Below, one piece after another: positions 40,703 through 49,550 of a stretch of DNA of 55,303 bases (its first letter is position 1; the number at the start of each line of letters is the position of its first letter). The stretch comes from an uncultured Lachnospiraceae bacterium (GTDB lineage: Bacteria > Bacillota > Clostridia > Lachnospirales > Lachnospiraceae): contig URCR01000016.1 in NCBI GenBank assembly GCA_900546325.1, positions 1 through 55,303 of the forward strand, written 5' to 3'. Made by a program: the position numbers and the translations under genes. The notes under the pieces are model-generated. The model was given only the letters and a program-made list of their open reading frames with translations, was not told the origin of the DNA and did not search any database.

Positions 40703-43006
40703 ATGTCAGAAACATTGGAAATCAGACCAAAAGAATTTAAAATGGTGGACGGCCACGCGGTCAAGGAGCCGGAAGACTATCAAGATCCCGAGCTGTTGTA
40801 CCAGTCATTGATCAAGCGCATAAGACAGTATCATCCATCAGCGGACATTTCTATGATCGAGAAGGCGTACAGGACTGCGAAGCAGGCTCACGAAGGACAG
40901 AAGAGAAAGTCAGGGGAGCCGTACATTATTCATCCGCTCTGGGTCGGAATCATACTGGCAGAGCTTGAGATGGATAAAGAGACGATCGTCGCAGGCATTC
41001 TGCATGATGCTGTGGAAGATACGATCATGACGAGAGATGATATCGAGAGGGAATTCGGTGCGGAGGTCGCACTTCTTGTAGAAGGAGTCACAAAGCTTGG
41101 ACAGCTGTCTTACTCAAAAGATGTGGACAAGATGGAACTTCAGGCAGAGAATCTAAGAAAGATGTTTCTCGCGATGTCCAAGGACATCCGTGTCATCATC
41201 GTAAAGCTGGCAGACCGCCTGCACAATATGCGCACCGCACAGTTCTGGCCGCCGCACAAGCAGAAGGAGAAGGCGAGAGAGACGATGGATATCTATGCTC
41301 CGATCGCACAGAGGCTTGGAATTTCCAAAATCAAGAAAGAGCTGGATGACCTGGCGCTGAAGTATTATCAGCCGGAAGTATTCTATGATCTTGTGAAGCA
41401 GATTAATGACCGGAAGACAGAGCGGGAGGAATTTGTACAGCAGATTGTAGACGAGGTGGCAAGCCATATGAAGAATGCAGACATTCAGGCGGAAGTCTAT
41501 GGAAGAGTCAAGCATTTCTTCAGTATCTATAAAAAGATGGTCAATCAGGACAAGACCGTTGACCAGGTCTATGACTTGTTTGCAGTCCGCATTATCGTGG
41601 ATACCGTCAAGGACTGTTATGCGGCACTTGGAGTGATCCATGAGATGTATACACCGATTCCGGGCAGATTTAAAGATTATATCGCGATGCCGAAGGCCAA
41701 TATGTACCAGTCGTTACACACAACGCTGATGGGACCTTCCGGGCAGCCGTTTGAGATTCAGATCCGAACGAGGGAGATGCACAAGACCGCAGAGTATGGT
41801 ATTGCGGCTCACTGGAAATACAAGGAGAGCGGGGATGGCAAGAAGAATATCGCCGTGCAGGAAGAGGAGAAATTAAGCTGGCTCAGACAGATTCTTGAAT
41901 GGCAGCAGAACACGGATAACCGTGAATTTTTAAGCCTGCTAAAGGGCGGCCTGGATCTGTTCGCGGAAGATGTCTACTGTTTTACTCCGAACGGAGATGT
42001 GAAGAACCTTCCGAATGGTTCCACACCGATCGATTTCGCCTATGCCATTCACTCGGCAGTCGGCAACAAGATGGTCGGGGCGAGAGTCAACGGAAAGCTT
42101 GTCACGATCGATTACAAGATCCAGAACGGAGACCGCATTGAGATCTTGACTTCACAGAATTCCAAGGGGCCGAGCCGTGACTGGCTGTCGATCGTCAAGA
42201 GTACGCAGGCGAAGAACAAGATCAATCAGTGGTTCAAGAAGGAATTCAAAGAGGAGAATATCATCCGCGGAAAAGAGATGCTGCTGGCTTACTGTAAGGC
42301 AAAATCTCTCGTGTTAAGCGATCTGACAAAGCCGAAATATATGCAGGTCGTGCAGAAAAAATATGGATTCCGAGACTGGGATGCAGTGCTTGCCGCCCTG
42401 GGACACGGCGGACTGAAAGAGGGACAGATCGTCAACCGTCTCGCCGAGGAATACCAGAAGGATCACAAGGAAGAGATTACGGATGAGACGATTCTTGAAA
42501 AAGTGTCGGAGGCATCCAAACACAAAGTACACATCGCAAAATCGAAGAGTGGAATTGTCGTAAAGGGAATTGATGACATTGCAGTCCGGTTTTCAAGATG
42601 CTGTAACCCGGTGCCGGGAGATGAGATCGTTGGATTTGTGACAAGAGGAAGAGGAATGTCCATTCATCGGACAGACTGTGTCAATATTCTTCATCTGTCA
42701 AATGCGGAGCGTGCACGTCTGATCGACGCAGAGTGGGAACAGACAGAAAGCGATGCATCCACCGGGCAGTATATGGCGGAGATCAAGATGTATGCGACAG
42801 ACCGTCAAGGAATGCTGATGGAGATCTCGAAGATCTTTACGGAGAACAAGATTGATGTCAAGTCCATGAATGTGCGGACAAGTAAGCAGGGAACCGCGAC
42901 CGTGGAGATGGGATTTATCGTGCGTGGCCGCGAGGAGTTGGCGAGACTGATTGAAAAGATGCGCCAGTTAGAAGGCGTGATCGATATAGAACGTAGTGTG
43001 GGGTAG
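40703..43006 (+). CDS. bifunctional (p)ppGpp synthetase/hydrolase, Rsh
   Basis: Rsh makes and breaks the stringent-response alarmone (p)ppGpp. The 767-residue protein carries, in order, the HD hydrolase domain (GEPYIIHPLWVGIIL, LHDAVEDTIMTRDDIE, KLADRLHNMRTAQF near 75-175), the RelA/SpoT nucleotidyl transferase (GRVKHFFSIYKKM, YDLFAVRIIVD, KDYIAMPKANMYQSLHTTL near 270-335), a TGS domain (YCFTPNGDVKNLPNGSTPID near 425-444), and a C-terminal ACT domain. The intact HD motif indicates hydrolysis, and the intact synthetase site synthesis. Confidence 0.95.
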   Translation: MSETLEIRPKEFKMVDGHAVKEPEDYQDPELLYQSLIKRIRQYHPSADISMIEKAYRTAKQAHEGQKRKSGEPYIIHPLWVGIILAELEMDKETIVAGILHDAVEDTIMTRDDIEREFGAEVALLVEGVTKLGQLSYSKDVDKMELQAENLRKMFLAMSKDIRVIIVKLADRLHNMRTAQFWPPHKQKEKARETMDIYAPIAQRLGISKIKKELDDLALKYYQPEVFYDLVKQINDRKTEREEFVQQIVDEVASHMKNADIQAEVYGRVKHFFSIYKKMVNQDKTVDQVYDLFAVRIIVDTVKDCYAALGVIHEMYTPIPGRFKDYIAMPKANMYQSLHTTLMGPSGQPFEIQIRTREMHKTAEYGIAAHWKYKESGDGKKNIAVQEEEKLSWLRQILEWQQNTDNREFLSLLKGGLDLFAEDVYCFTPNGDVKNLPNGSTPIDFAYAIHSAVGNKMVGARVNGKLVTIDYKIQNGDRIEILTSQNSKGPSRDWLSIVKSTQAKNKINQWFKKEFKEENIIRGKEMLLAYCKAKSLVLSDLTKPKYMQVVQKKYGFRDWDAVLAALGHGGLKEGQIVNRLAEEYQKDHKEEITDETILEKVSEASKHKVHIAKSKSGIVVKGIDDIAVRFSRCCNPVPGDEIVGFVTRGRGMSIHRTDCVNILHLSNAERARLIDAEWEQTESDASTGQYMAEIKMYATDRQGMLMEISKIFTENKIDVKSMNVRTSKQGTATVEMGFIVRGREELARLIEKMRQLEGVIDIERSVG

Positions 43007-43015
43007 CAAAAAGAG

Positions 43016-43639
43016 ATGAAAGTAGAACGTTTTTTAACCGGAATATTAAGTACGAACTGTTATGTTGCATGGAATGAGCAGACGAAGGAGGCCGTGATCG
43101 TAGATCCGGCGGCGTATTCAAAGAAGCTGGCAGAATTTCTTCGGGAAGAAGGACTAAAGCCACAGGCAGTGCTTCTGACACACGGACATTTCGACCATAT
43201 TATGGGGCTGGATGCCTTGCTTTTGGACTATCCGGTTCCGGTCTACGTCCATGAGGCAGAGAAAGAGCTGATTGCGGATCCGAAGACGAATCTTTCTCTG
43301 ACTTACACAAACGGGTATGTATTTGAGGGTGCAATCTATGTGGCAGACGGGCAGAAGATCGAGGCGGCGGGAGTGACATTTGAAGTGTTGTTCACGCCGG
43401 GACATACCTTGGGCGGATGCTGTTATTATGCGGAGACAGAGAACATCCTGTTCAGCGGGGATACGCTGTTTCGGTGTTCCATCGGGAGAAGTGACCTTCC
43501 GACCGGGGATGAGGCGACCCTGATCCGTTCGATCAAGGAGAAGCTGCTTGTCCTGCCGGAACATACAGTGGTATATCCGGGACATATGGCGGCGACGACC
43601 ATTCAGACAGAGAAGACAGCAAATCCATTTCTTGTGTAA
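43016..43639 (+). CDS. MBL-fold hydrolase, glyoxalase II-like
   Basis: The 207-residue protein has LLTHGHFDHIMGLDAL (zinc motif HxHxDH) at ~55-70, LFTPGHTLGGCCYY near 125 and LFSGDTLFRCSIGRSDL near 145, with VVYPGHMAATTI near the end: the glyoxalase II-type zinc hydrolase set. It could hydrolyse a thioester such as S-lactoyl-thiol, but substrate is uncertain. It starts 10 bases after rsh; the SD is poor. Confidence 0.86.
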   Translation: MKVERFLTGILSTNCYVAWNEQTKEAVIVDPAAYSKKLAEFLREEGLKPQAVLLTHGHFDHIMGLDALLLDYPVPVYVHEAEKELIADPKTNLSLTYTNGYVFEGAIYVADGQKIEAAGVTFEVLFTPGHTLGGCCYYAETENILFSGDTLFRCSIGRSDLPTGDEATLIRSIKEKLLVLPEHTVVYPGHMAATTIQTEKTANPFLV

Positions 43640-43729
43640 GTGGTGAAAAGATAAAATAGTTCTGATCAGAAAAGATGGTAGAATCATAGCTATGATCAGA
43701 AAAAATGTTTTGGTGTAAGGATACTGAGG

Positions 43730-43757
43730 GCGGGGAAGCATTTTCCCGTCCTTCCTT
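43730..43757 (+). terminator. terminator after MBL hydrolase
   Basis: GGGCGGGGAA and TTCCCGTCC pair (with one G-U), followed by TTCCTTCG. The T run is weak. Confidence 0.45.
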
Positions 43758-43768
43758 CGTAAGAGAGA

Positions 43769-43796
43769 ACCGGACCGATCCTTTCGGATTTCCGGT
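43769..43796 (+). promoter_or_regulatory. hemZ leader hairpin
   Basis: ACCGGA..GATCC and GGAT..TCCGGT form a compact hairpin 43 bases before the hemZ ATG. Upstream, TGATCAGAAAAGATG (43663-43677) and TGATCAGAAAAAATG (43693-43707) repeat directly at a 30-base interval, the first inside the palindrome TTCTGATCAGAA. Confidence 0.35.
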
Positions 43797-43838
43797 GTGA
43801 GAAATCCTAACAAGAGAATAAATGAGGAAGAGAAGACA

Positions 43839-45317
43839 ATGATTCGATTACGGATAAAAGATAAAAGTTATATCTATGATGTATTTCATATTGTAAAAGC
43901 ATTTTTCCCGAATGAGACAGTGGACCAGGAAATTGACGAGGAGCAGGAACTGTTTTTGGAACTGGAGATATGCATTGAGGAAAACACCTACAGGATCTGT
44001 GCGGAAGTGGAAGAACTGGAAGCATATGAGACAAAAAAGGAGAAAAAGCAGTATCTGGACCGGAAGATTTACCGGGCGCTCGCAGAGTATTCCGGGAAGA
44101 CGCTGGCGTGGGGGATCCTGACAGGGATCCGCCCGACGAAGATCGCGATGAAGATGTTAGAAGAGCAGATGGAGGAGGGAGAGATTCAGAAGAAGCTCGT
44201 GGAACAATATCTGATGAGTGAGGAGAAAGCCCGCCTCGGAATCGAGATCGCAAAGCGCGAGAAAGCACAGCTGGAGCAGCTTGATTATGAAGACGGATAC
44301 AGCCTCTATGTGGGAATCCCATTCTGTCCGACCACCTGTGCGTACTGTTCGTTTACCTCGTATCCGATCGGGGCGTGGAAGAAGAGGGTGGACGAATATC
44401 TCGATGCACTCTGCAAGGAAATCAGCTATGTCGGAGCGATTTCGAAAGAGAAGAAATTAAATACCATCTACATAGGCGGGGGAACCCCGACCACATTGGA
44501 AGCGGATCAGCTGGACCGTCTGCTGACACATCTGGAAGCGACCTTTTCTTATGAGGAGATCAAAGAAATTACCGTGGAGGCAGGGCGTCCGGACAGCATC
44601 ACGAGAGAAAAGCTGGAAGTGTTGAAACGCCACAAGGTTCCGCGGATCTCGATCAACCCGCAGACGATGCAGCAGAAGACACTGGATCTCATCGGAAGAA
44701 AGCATACCGTGGAGGATATTCTCCGCGTCTATGCGATGGCGAGAGAATTGGGGTTTGAAAATATCAACATGGATCTGATCGCCGGACTTCCGGGGGAGAC
44801 GGTGGAAGATGTCAAAGATACGTTAAGACAGATCGAGGCACTTTCCCCGGACAGCATTACCGTACACTCGCTGGCGGTCAAGCGTGCATCGAGGCTGGCA
44901 CAGATGCCGGAATTAAAAGAGGCCGCGCTTCAGGAGGAAAGAGGACGGCAGATGGAAACGATGATCGATCTTGCTGCAGAGAGCGCTGCGCGGATGGGAA
45001 TGGAGCCGTATTATCTGTACCGTCAGAAAAATATTGCCGGAAATTTTGAAAATGTTGGCTATGCAAAGGTTGACAAAGCAGGAATATACAATATACTTAT
45101 TATGGAGGAAAAACAGTCGATCGTAGCAGTGGGAGCAGGAGCCTCCACAAAGGCTGTATTTCCGGCGGCAGAAGACCAGTCCGAGAACGGTCAGCCGGGA
45201 AAAGAAGTGAAATTAGAAAAAAGGATTGAGCGTGTGGAAAATGTCAAAGATGTGGGACAGTATATCGCACGGATCGATGAGATGATAGAGCGAAAGGGAG
45301 AACTATTATGGCATTAA
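43839..45317 (+). CDS. hemZ: coproporphyrinogen dehydrogenase HemZ (radical SAM)
   Basis: HemZ is the Firmicute oxygen-independent coproporphyrinogen III oxidase-type enzyme. The 492-residue protein has a ~150-residue N-terminal HemZ-specific region, then the radical SAM site YVGIPFCPTTCAYCSFTSYP near 163-182 (CxxxCxxC), YIGGGTPTTLEADQLDRL near 210, and ITVHSLAVKRAS near 345, with C-terminal HemN-like end. ATG 43839 has GAGG upstream; in-frame GTG 43797 is in the hairpin region. It overlaps hisS by 10 bases. No other heme genes are near, and actual heme synthesis in this organism is not shown. Confidence 0.9.
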   Translation: MIRLRIKDKSYIYDVFHIVKAFFPNETVDQEIDEEQELFLELEICIEENTYRICAEVEELEAYETKKEKKQYLDRKIYRALAEYSGKTLAWGILTGIRPTKIAMKMLEEQMEEGEIQKKLVEQYLMSEEKARLGIEIAKREKAQLEQLDYEDGYSLYVGIPFCPTTCAYCSFTSYPIGAWKKRVDEYLDALCKEISYVGAISKEKKLNTIYIGGGTPTTLEADQLDRLLTHLEATFSYEEIKEITVEAGRPDSITREKLEVLKRHKVPRISINPQTMQQKTLDLIGRKHTVEDILRVYAMARELGFENINMDLIAGLPGETVEDVKDTLRQIEALSPDSITVHSLAVKRASRLAQMPELKEAALQEERGRQMETMIDLAAESAARMGMEPYYLYRQKNIAGNFENVGYAKVDKAGIYNILIMEEKQSIVAVGAGASTKAVFPAAEDQSENGQPGKEVKLEKRIERVENVKDVGQYIARIDEMIERKGELLWH

Positions 45318-46555
45318 AGAAAAAGCCCGTAACCGGGATGAAAGATATGTTACCGAGAGAGATGCAGATCCGGGATTATGTGATCCGCCTGATCAAGGAG
45401 ACCTATGGAACATTTGGATTTTCTTCGATTGAGACACCATGTGTGGAGCATATCGAGAACCTGTCGAGCAAGCAGGGCGGGGAGAATGAAAAGCTGATCT
45501 TTAAGATCTTAAAGCGTGGAGAAAAGTTAAAGCTGGACACTGCAGAATGTGAGGCGGATCTCGTGGATGGAGGACTCAGATATGACCTGACCGTTCCGTT
45601 GTCCCGCTATTATTCCAATAATGTCAGCGAGCTTCCATCTCCGTTTAAAGCGCTGCAGATGGGAAATGTATGGAGAGCCGACCGCCCGCAGAGAGGACGG
45701 TTCCGTCAGTTCATGCAGTGCGATATCGACATTTTAGGGGAGCCGAACAATCTTGCGGAGATCGAACTGATCCTTGCGACGACGACACTGCTCGGCAAAC
45801 TGGATTTTAAGAACTTTACTGTCCGCATCAATGACCGGAAGATCTTAAAGGCGATGGCGGCTTACAGCGGATTTGAAGAGAAAGATTATGATGATGTATT
45901 TATCATTCTGGACAAGATGGACAAGATCGGTCTTGACGGCGTGGAAAAAGAACTGGAGGAGCACGGTTATGCGAAAGAATCGATCGAAAAATACCTTCAG
46001 TTATTCAAGGAGATCACAAATGACATCGAGGGAGTCCGCTACTGCAAAGAGAAGTTAAACGGATACCTTGAAGAAGCGACCGCAGACGGGCTGGAGATGA
46101 TCATTGCAAGTGTGGACAGTGTGAAAGAGGCGGATTTTAAGTTAAGTTTTGATCCGACACTGGTGCGTGGAATGTCTTACTATACCGGAACGATCTTTGA
46201 GATCGCGATGGATGAGTTCGGCGGATCTGTCGGAGGCGGCGGAAGATACGATGAGATGATCGGTAAATTTACCGGACAGCCGACACCGGCATGTGGATTT
46301 TCGATCGGATTTGAGCGGATCGTCATGCTGCTTTTAGAGAGAGGGTATGAGATCCCGGACAACAAGGAGAAACTGGCGCTCTTGATCGAGAAGGGAATGC
46401 CGCAGGAGAAGATGCTGGAAGTGCTGGCATTTGCAAAGGAACAGCGTGCAGCCGGAAAGCAGGTAATGCTCTCGATCATGAAGAAGAACAAGAAATTCCA
46501 GAAAGAACAGCTTTCCCAGGAAGGTTACACAGAGATCAAGGAATTTTTTAGATAA
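45308..46555 (+). CDS. hisS: histidyl-tRNA synthetase
   Basis: HisS charges tRNA-His. The 415-residue class II synthetase shows motif 1 (PLSRYYSNNVSELPSPFKA near 97), motif 2 RADRPQRGRFRQFMQCDIDI near 121, the His-specific YYTGTIFEI near 290 and GGRYDEMIGKF near 308, and motif 3 CGFSIGFERIVMLL near 325. The first 10 bases overlap hemZ. Slightly short but within family range. No T-box leader is present, so control by tRNA-His is not seen here. Confidence 0.96.
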   Translation: MALKKKPVTGMKDMLPREMQIRDYVIRLIKETYGTFGFSSIETPCVEHIENLSSKQGGENEKLIFKILKRGEKLKLDTAECEADLVDGGLRYDLTVPLSRYYSNNVSELPSPFKALQMGNVWRADRPQRGRFRQFMQCDIDILGEPNNLAEIELILATTTLLGKLDFKNFTVRINDRKILKAMAAYSGFEEKDYDDVFIILDKMDKIGLDGVEKELEEHGYAKESIEKYLQLFKEITNDIEGVRYCKEKLNGYLEEATADGLEMIIASVDSVKEADFKLSFDPTLVRGMSYYTGTIFEIAMDEFGGSVGGGGRYDEMIGKFTGQPTPACGFSIGFERIVMLLLERGYEIPDNKEKLALLIEKGMPQEKMLEVLAFAKEQRAAGKQVMLSIMKKNKKFQKEQLSQEGYTEIKEFFR

Positions 46556-46572
46556 ATATGGAGGAAAAGAAC

Positions 46573-48363
46573 ATGGCAGAATCAATGCAGGGCTTAAAGA
46601 GAAGCCACAGATGTGCAGAATTAAGCAAAGCAAATATCGGTGAGACTGTGACCGTGATGGGATGGGTGCAGAAGAACCGTAACAAGGGAGGAATCGTTTT
46701 CGTAGATTTAAGAGACCGCTCCGGTCTGCTGCAGATCATTTTTGAAAATGGTTCCATCGATGAAGCCGGATTTGAAAAGGCAGGAAAATTAAGAAGTGAA
46801 TTTGTGATCGCGGTAGTGGGAACTGTGGAAGCGCGTTCCGGTGCAGTGAATGAGAACCTTGCAACAGGAGAGATCGAGATCCGCGCAAGAGAGATCCGCA
46901 TCTTATCTGAGTCAGAGACACCGCCGTTTCCGATCGAGGAGAACAGTAAGACAAAGGAAGAACTTCGCCTGAAATACCGTTTCCTTGACCTGAGAAGACC
47001 GGATCTTCAGAGAAATCTGATGATGAGAAGTAAGGCTGCGACACTGACACGTCAGTTCCTTGCAGAGGGAGGATTCCTTGAGATCGAGACACCGATGCTG
47101 ATCAAGAGTACACCGGAAGGGGCAAGAGACTACCTTGTACCAAGCCGTGTACACCCTGGGAACTTCTACGCGCTGCCGCAGTCGCCACAGATTTTCAAGC
47201 AGCTTCTGATGTGCTCCGGATATGACCGTTATTTCCAGATCGTAAAATGCTTCCGTGACGAGGATCTCCGTGCAGACCGTCAGCCGGAATTTACACAGAT
47301 CGATATGGAGCTTTCCTTCGTAGATGTAGATGATGTCATCGATGTCAATGAGAGACTGCTGGCAAAATTATTTAAAGAAATCTTAGGGGTAGAAGTAAGC
47401 CTTCCGATCCCGCGTATGACATGGCAGGAAGCAATGGACCGCTTTGGTTCTGACAAGCCGGATATCCGCTTTGGCATGGAACTGGTAGACGTATCTGAAG
47501 TCGTAAAAGACTGTGAGTTCGTCGTATTTAAAAATGCACTGGAAAACGGCGGAAGTGTCAGAGGAATCAATGCCAAAGGACAAGGGGCAATGCCTCGTAA
47601 GAAGATCGATAAACTGGTAGACTTTGCAAAAGACTTTGGCGCAAAAGGGCTTGCTTACATTGCAATCCAGGAAGACGGAACAGTGAAATCTTCCTTCGCA
47701 AAATTCATGAGCGAAGAAGAGATGCATGCGCTGATCCAGGAAATGGGCGGGGAGAACGGAGACCTTCTTCTCTTTGCTGCCGACAAGAACAAAGTCGTAT
47801 GGGATGTATTAGGAAATCTGCGCCTGGAGATCGCGCGTCAGTTAGAGATCCTCGACAAAGGAGATTACAAATTCCTCTGGGTAACAGAATTCCCGTTATT
47901 AGAGTGGAACGAGGAAGCCGGAAGATATACGGCAATGCATCATCCATTTACAATGCCGATGGAAGAAGACCTTGACCTTCTCGACACAGATCCGGGAAAA
48001 GTCCGTGCAAAAGCATACGATATCGTACTGAACGGAACCGAACTCGGAGGAGGCAGTGTCCGTATCTTCAATCAGGAGATCCAGAACAAGATGTTTGAAG
48101 TACTTGGATTTACAAGAGAGCAGGCAGAAGAGCAGTTTGGATTCCTCTTAAGTGCATTTAAATACGGAGTGCCGCCGCACGCAGGACTTGCATACGGACT
48201 GGACCGTCTGATCATGCTGATGGCAAAAGAAGACAGCATTCGTGACGTGATCGCATTCCCGAAAGTAAAAGACGCATCCGATCTGATGACCGAAGCACCG
48301 GCAGCAGTTGACAAAAAACAGCTGGAAGAGCTTGGACTGGAGATTGCGAAGGTAGAAGAATAG
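46573..48363 (+). CDS. aspS: aspartyl-tRNA synthetase
   Basis: AspS charges tRNA-Asp. The 596-residue protein has an N-terminal OB domain (VTVMGWVQKNRNKGGIVFVD), motif 1 around TPMLIKSTPEGARDYLVPSR near 170, motif 2 FRDEDLRADRQPEFTQIDME near 215, a GAD insertion typical of bacterial enzymes (~290-400), and motif 3 GLAYGLDRLIMLM near 540. ATG 46573 is chosen: GGAGG lies 9 bases ahead, while ATG 46558 has none. Confidence 0.96.
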   Translation: MAESMQGLKRSHRCAELSKANIGETVTVMGWVQKNRNKGGIVFVDLRDRSGLLQIIFENGSIDEAGFEKAGKLRSEFVIAVVGTVEARSGAVNENLATGEIEIRAREIRILSESETPPFPIEENSKTKEELRLKYRFLDLRRPDLQRNLMMRSKAATLTRQFLAEGGFLEIETPMLIKSTPEGARDYLVPSRVHPGNFYALPQSPQIFKQLLMCSGYDRYFQIVKCFRDEDLRADRQPEFTQIDMELSFVDVDDVIDVNERLLAKLFKEILGVEVSLPIPRMTWQEAMDRFGSDKPDIRFGMELVDVSEVVKDCEFVVFKNALENGGSVRGINAKGQGAMPRKKIDKLVDFAKDFGAKGLAYIAIQEDGTVKSSFAKFMSEEEMHALIQEMGGENGDLLLFAADKNKVVWDVLGNLRLEIARQLEILDKGDYKFLWVTEFPLLEWNEEAGRYTAMHHPFTMPMEEDLDLLDTDPGKVRAKAYDIVLNGTELGGGSVRIFNQEIQNKMFEVLGFTREQAEEQFGFLLSAFKYGVPPHAGLAYGLDRLIMLMAKEDSIRDVIAFPKVKDASDLMTEAPAAVDKKQLEELGLEIAKVEE

Positions 48364-48385
48364 AGAATCTGTGAAAAGGGCAGAA

Positions 48386-48437
48386 GAGGGAGCGACGCTT
48401 GCCAGGTAAGTGATTACCTGTCGGGCATCGCTCCCTC
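48386..48437. terminator. aspS terminator, convergent region
   Basis: A long stem GAGGGAGCGA / TCGCTCCCTC with an inner CAGGTAA / TTACCTG stem separates aspS from the convergent regulator gene. Confidence 0.7.
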
Positions 48438-48480
48438 CTTGTGTTTAATGCAGAAAGGGGAAATCAGATTTCCATTGTGA

Positions 48481-49293
48481 TTATGAGTGGTATCCAAGTT
48501 CTTCCTCCAGCCGTTTCTTTGTCTGCAGCATCAGTTTGGAGAGTTCCAGGATACGCTCGTCTGTCATGCGGACAGTCGGACCGGAGATGCTGAAAGCATA
48601 TTTTGGCTTGCCGCTGTAATCCATGATCGAGGAGGCAATGCAGCGGACACCGTTTTCATTCTCTTCGTTGTCAAGTGCGTAACCGTTTTCCCGTGCTTCT
48701 CTCAAAATGGTGAACAGCTCATCCAGATCTATGACAGTATGTTCTGTCAGCGCCTCAATCTTGCTTTCTCCCCAAATCGTGCGCACTTCCTCCGGGCGCA
48801 TCATTGCGAGCAGTGCTTTTCCGACACCGGAACGGTACATCGGTGTACGGCTTCCGACACGGGATACCATTCGCACCGAGTTGGAACTGGATTCTACTTT
48901 GTCGATGTAGACGACATCCAGTCCGTCACGCTTGACAAGGTGGACGGTCTCCCCGCTGATATCCGCCAGCTCTTTTAAATAAGGGTGAATGGTTGACAGC
49001 ACATCAATATGTCCTAAAATCCGGCTGGAAATTTCAAGCAGTTTAAAAGAAAGCGAGTATTTTCCGCTCTCCTCATCCTGCCTCACGTAATCCATATAGA
49101 TAAGTGATGTCAGCAGGCGGTGTGTCGTGCTTTTATGAAGACCGAGTGTATTGCTCAGCTCGATCAGTCCGGTCGGACCGGATCTGGAAAGTTCTTCAAT
49201 GACTGCGAACAGTCTGTCAGCGACCTGGATCGGATTTTTTTGCTCCGAGGTCTGTGTTGTAGTTTGGTTCTCTTTTTTATCGTACACAATCAT
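48481..49293 (-). CDS. IclR family transcriptional regulator, KdgR-like
   Basis: The 270-residue regulator has an N-terminal winged helix (ADRLFAVIEELSRSGPTGLI and LSNTLGLHKSTTHRLLTSL, ~25-85) and an IclR effector domain (SSRILGHIDVLSTIHPYLKE near 110, GVGKALLAMM near 170, IASSIMDYSGKPKYAFSISG near 230). It faces the KDPG aldolase gene and very likely represses that operon; KDG or KDPG would be the inducer. GGAGG is only 2 bases from ATG 49293 but 8 from the in-frame GTG 49287, so the true start may be two codons in. Promoter TTGCTT-17-TACAAT lies at 49344-49316. Confidence 0.88.
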   Translation of the reverse strand: MIVYDKKENQTTTQTSEQKNPIQVADRLFAVIEELSRSGPTGLIELSNTLGLHKSTTHRLLTSLIYMDYVRQDEESGKYSLSFKLLEISSRILGHIDVLSTIHPYLKELADISGETVHLVKRDGLDVVYIDKVESSSNSVRMVSRVGSRTPMYRSGVGKALLAMMRPEEVRTIWGESKIEALTEHTVIDLDELFTILREARENGYALDNEENENGVRCIASSIMDYSGKPKYAFSISGPTVRMTDERILELSKLMLQTKKRLEEELGYHS

Positions 49294-49315
49294 TTCCTCC
49301 TAAAATCTGTGGACT

Positions 49316-49344
49316 ATTGTAACATTTTATGAAAAGAGAAGCAA
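49316..49344 (-). promoter_or_regulatory. promoter of the IclR-type regulator
   Basis: Minus strand TTGCTT (49344-49339) and TACAAT (49321-49316), 17-base spacer. Confidence 0.6.
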
Positions 49345-49435
49345 TCCCCTTTACAGATTCAGGGATGATAGGAGTCATTTTGTGATGATTGGAGAATAAA
49401 TCCGAGATTTGTTGGAGAAAATCGAAAGAAACATC

Positions 49436-49463
49436 TTGACTTTCTTGAGGGAAGTAGTATAAT
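49436..49463 (+). promoter_or_regulatory. KDPG aldolase operon promoter
   Basis: TTGACT (49436-49441) and TATAAT (49458-49463), 16-base spacer, 88 bases before the start codon. Confidence 0.78.
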
Positions 49464-49485
49464 GCAAATAAAGAGTATTACATTA

Positions 49486-49500
49486 TGAAACTGAGTTTCA
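49486..49500 (+). promoter_or_regulatory. KdgR-type operator
   Basis: TGAAACTGAGTTTCA is a perfect inverted repeat about 15 bases after the expected transcription start. It equals the TGAAAC-N3-GTTTCA core recognised by KdgR (IclR family) in gamma-proteobacteria. Half-site-like AATGAAAC repeats follow at 49513-49521. Confidence 0.72.
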
Positions 49501-49550
49501 CAATGTGAAATGAAATGAAACGTAGAGAGATCCAGTCAGGAGGAAGTTAA

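Noticed and set aside
45100..46600. T-box or tRNA-sensing leader before hisS and aspS
   Set aside because: hisS overlaps hemZ by 10 bases and aspS follows 17 bases after hisS, leaving no room for a leader.
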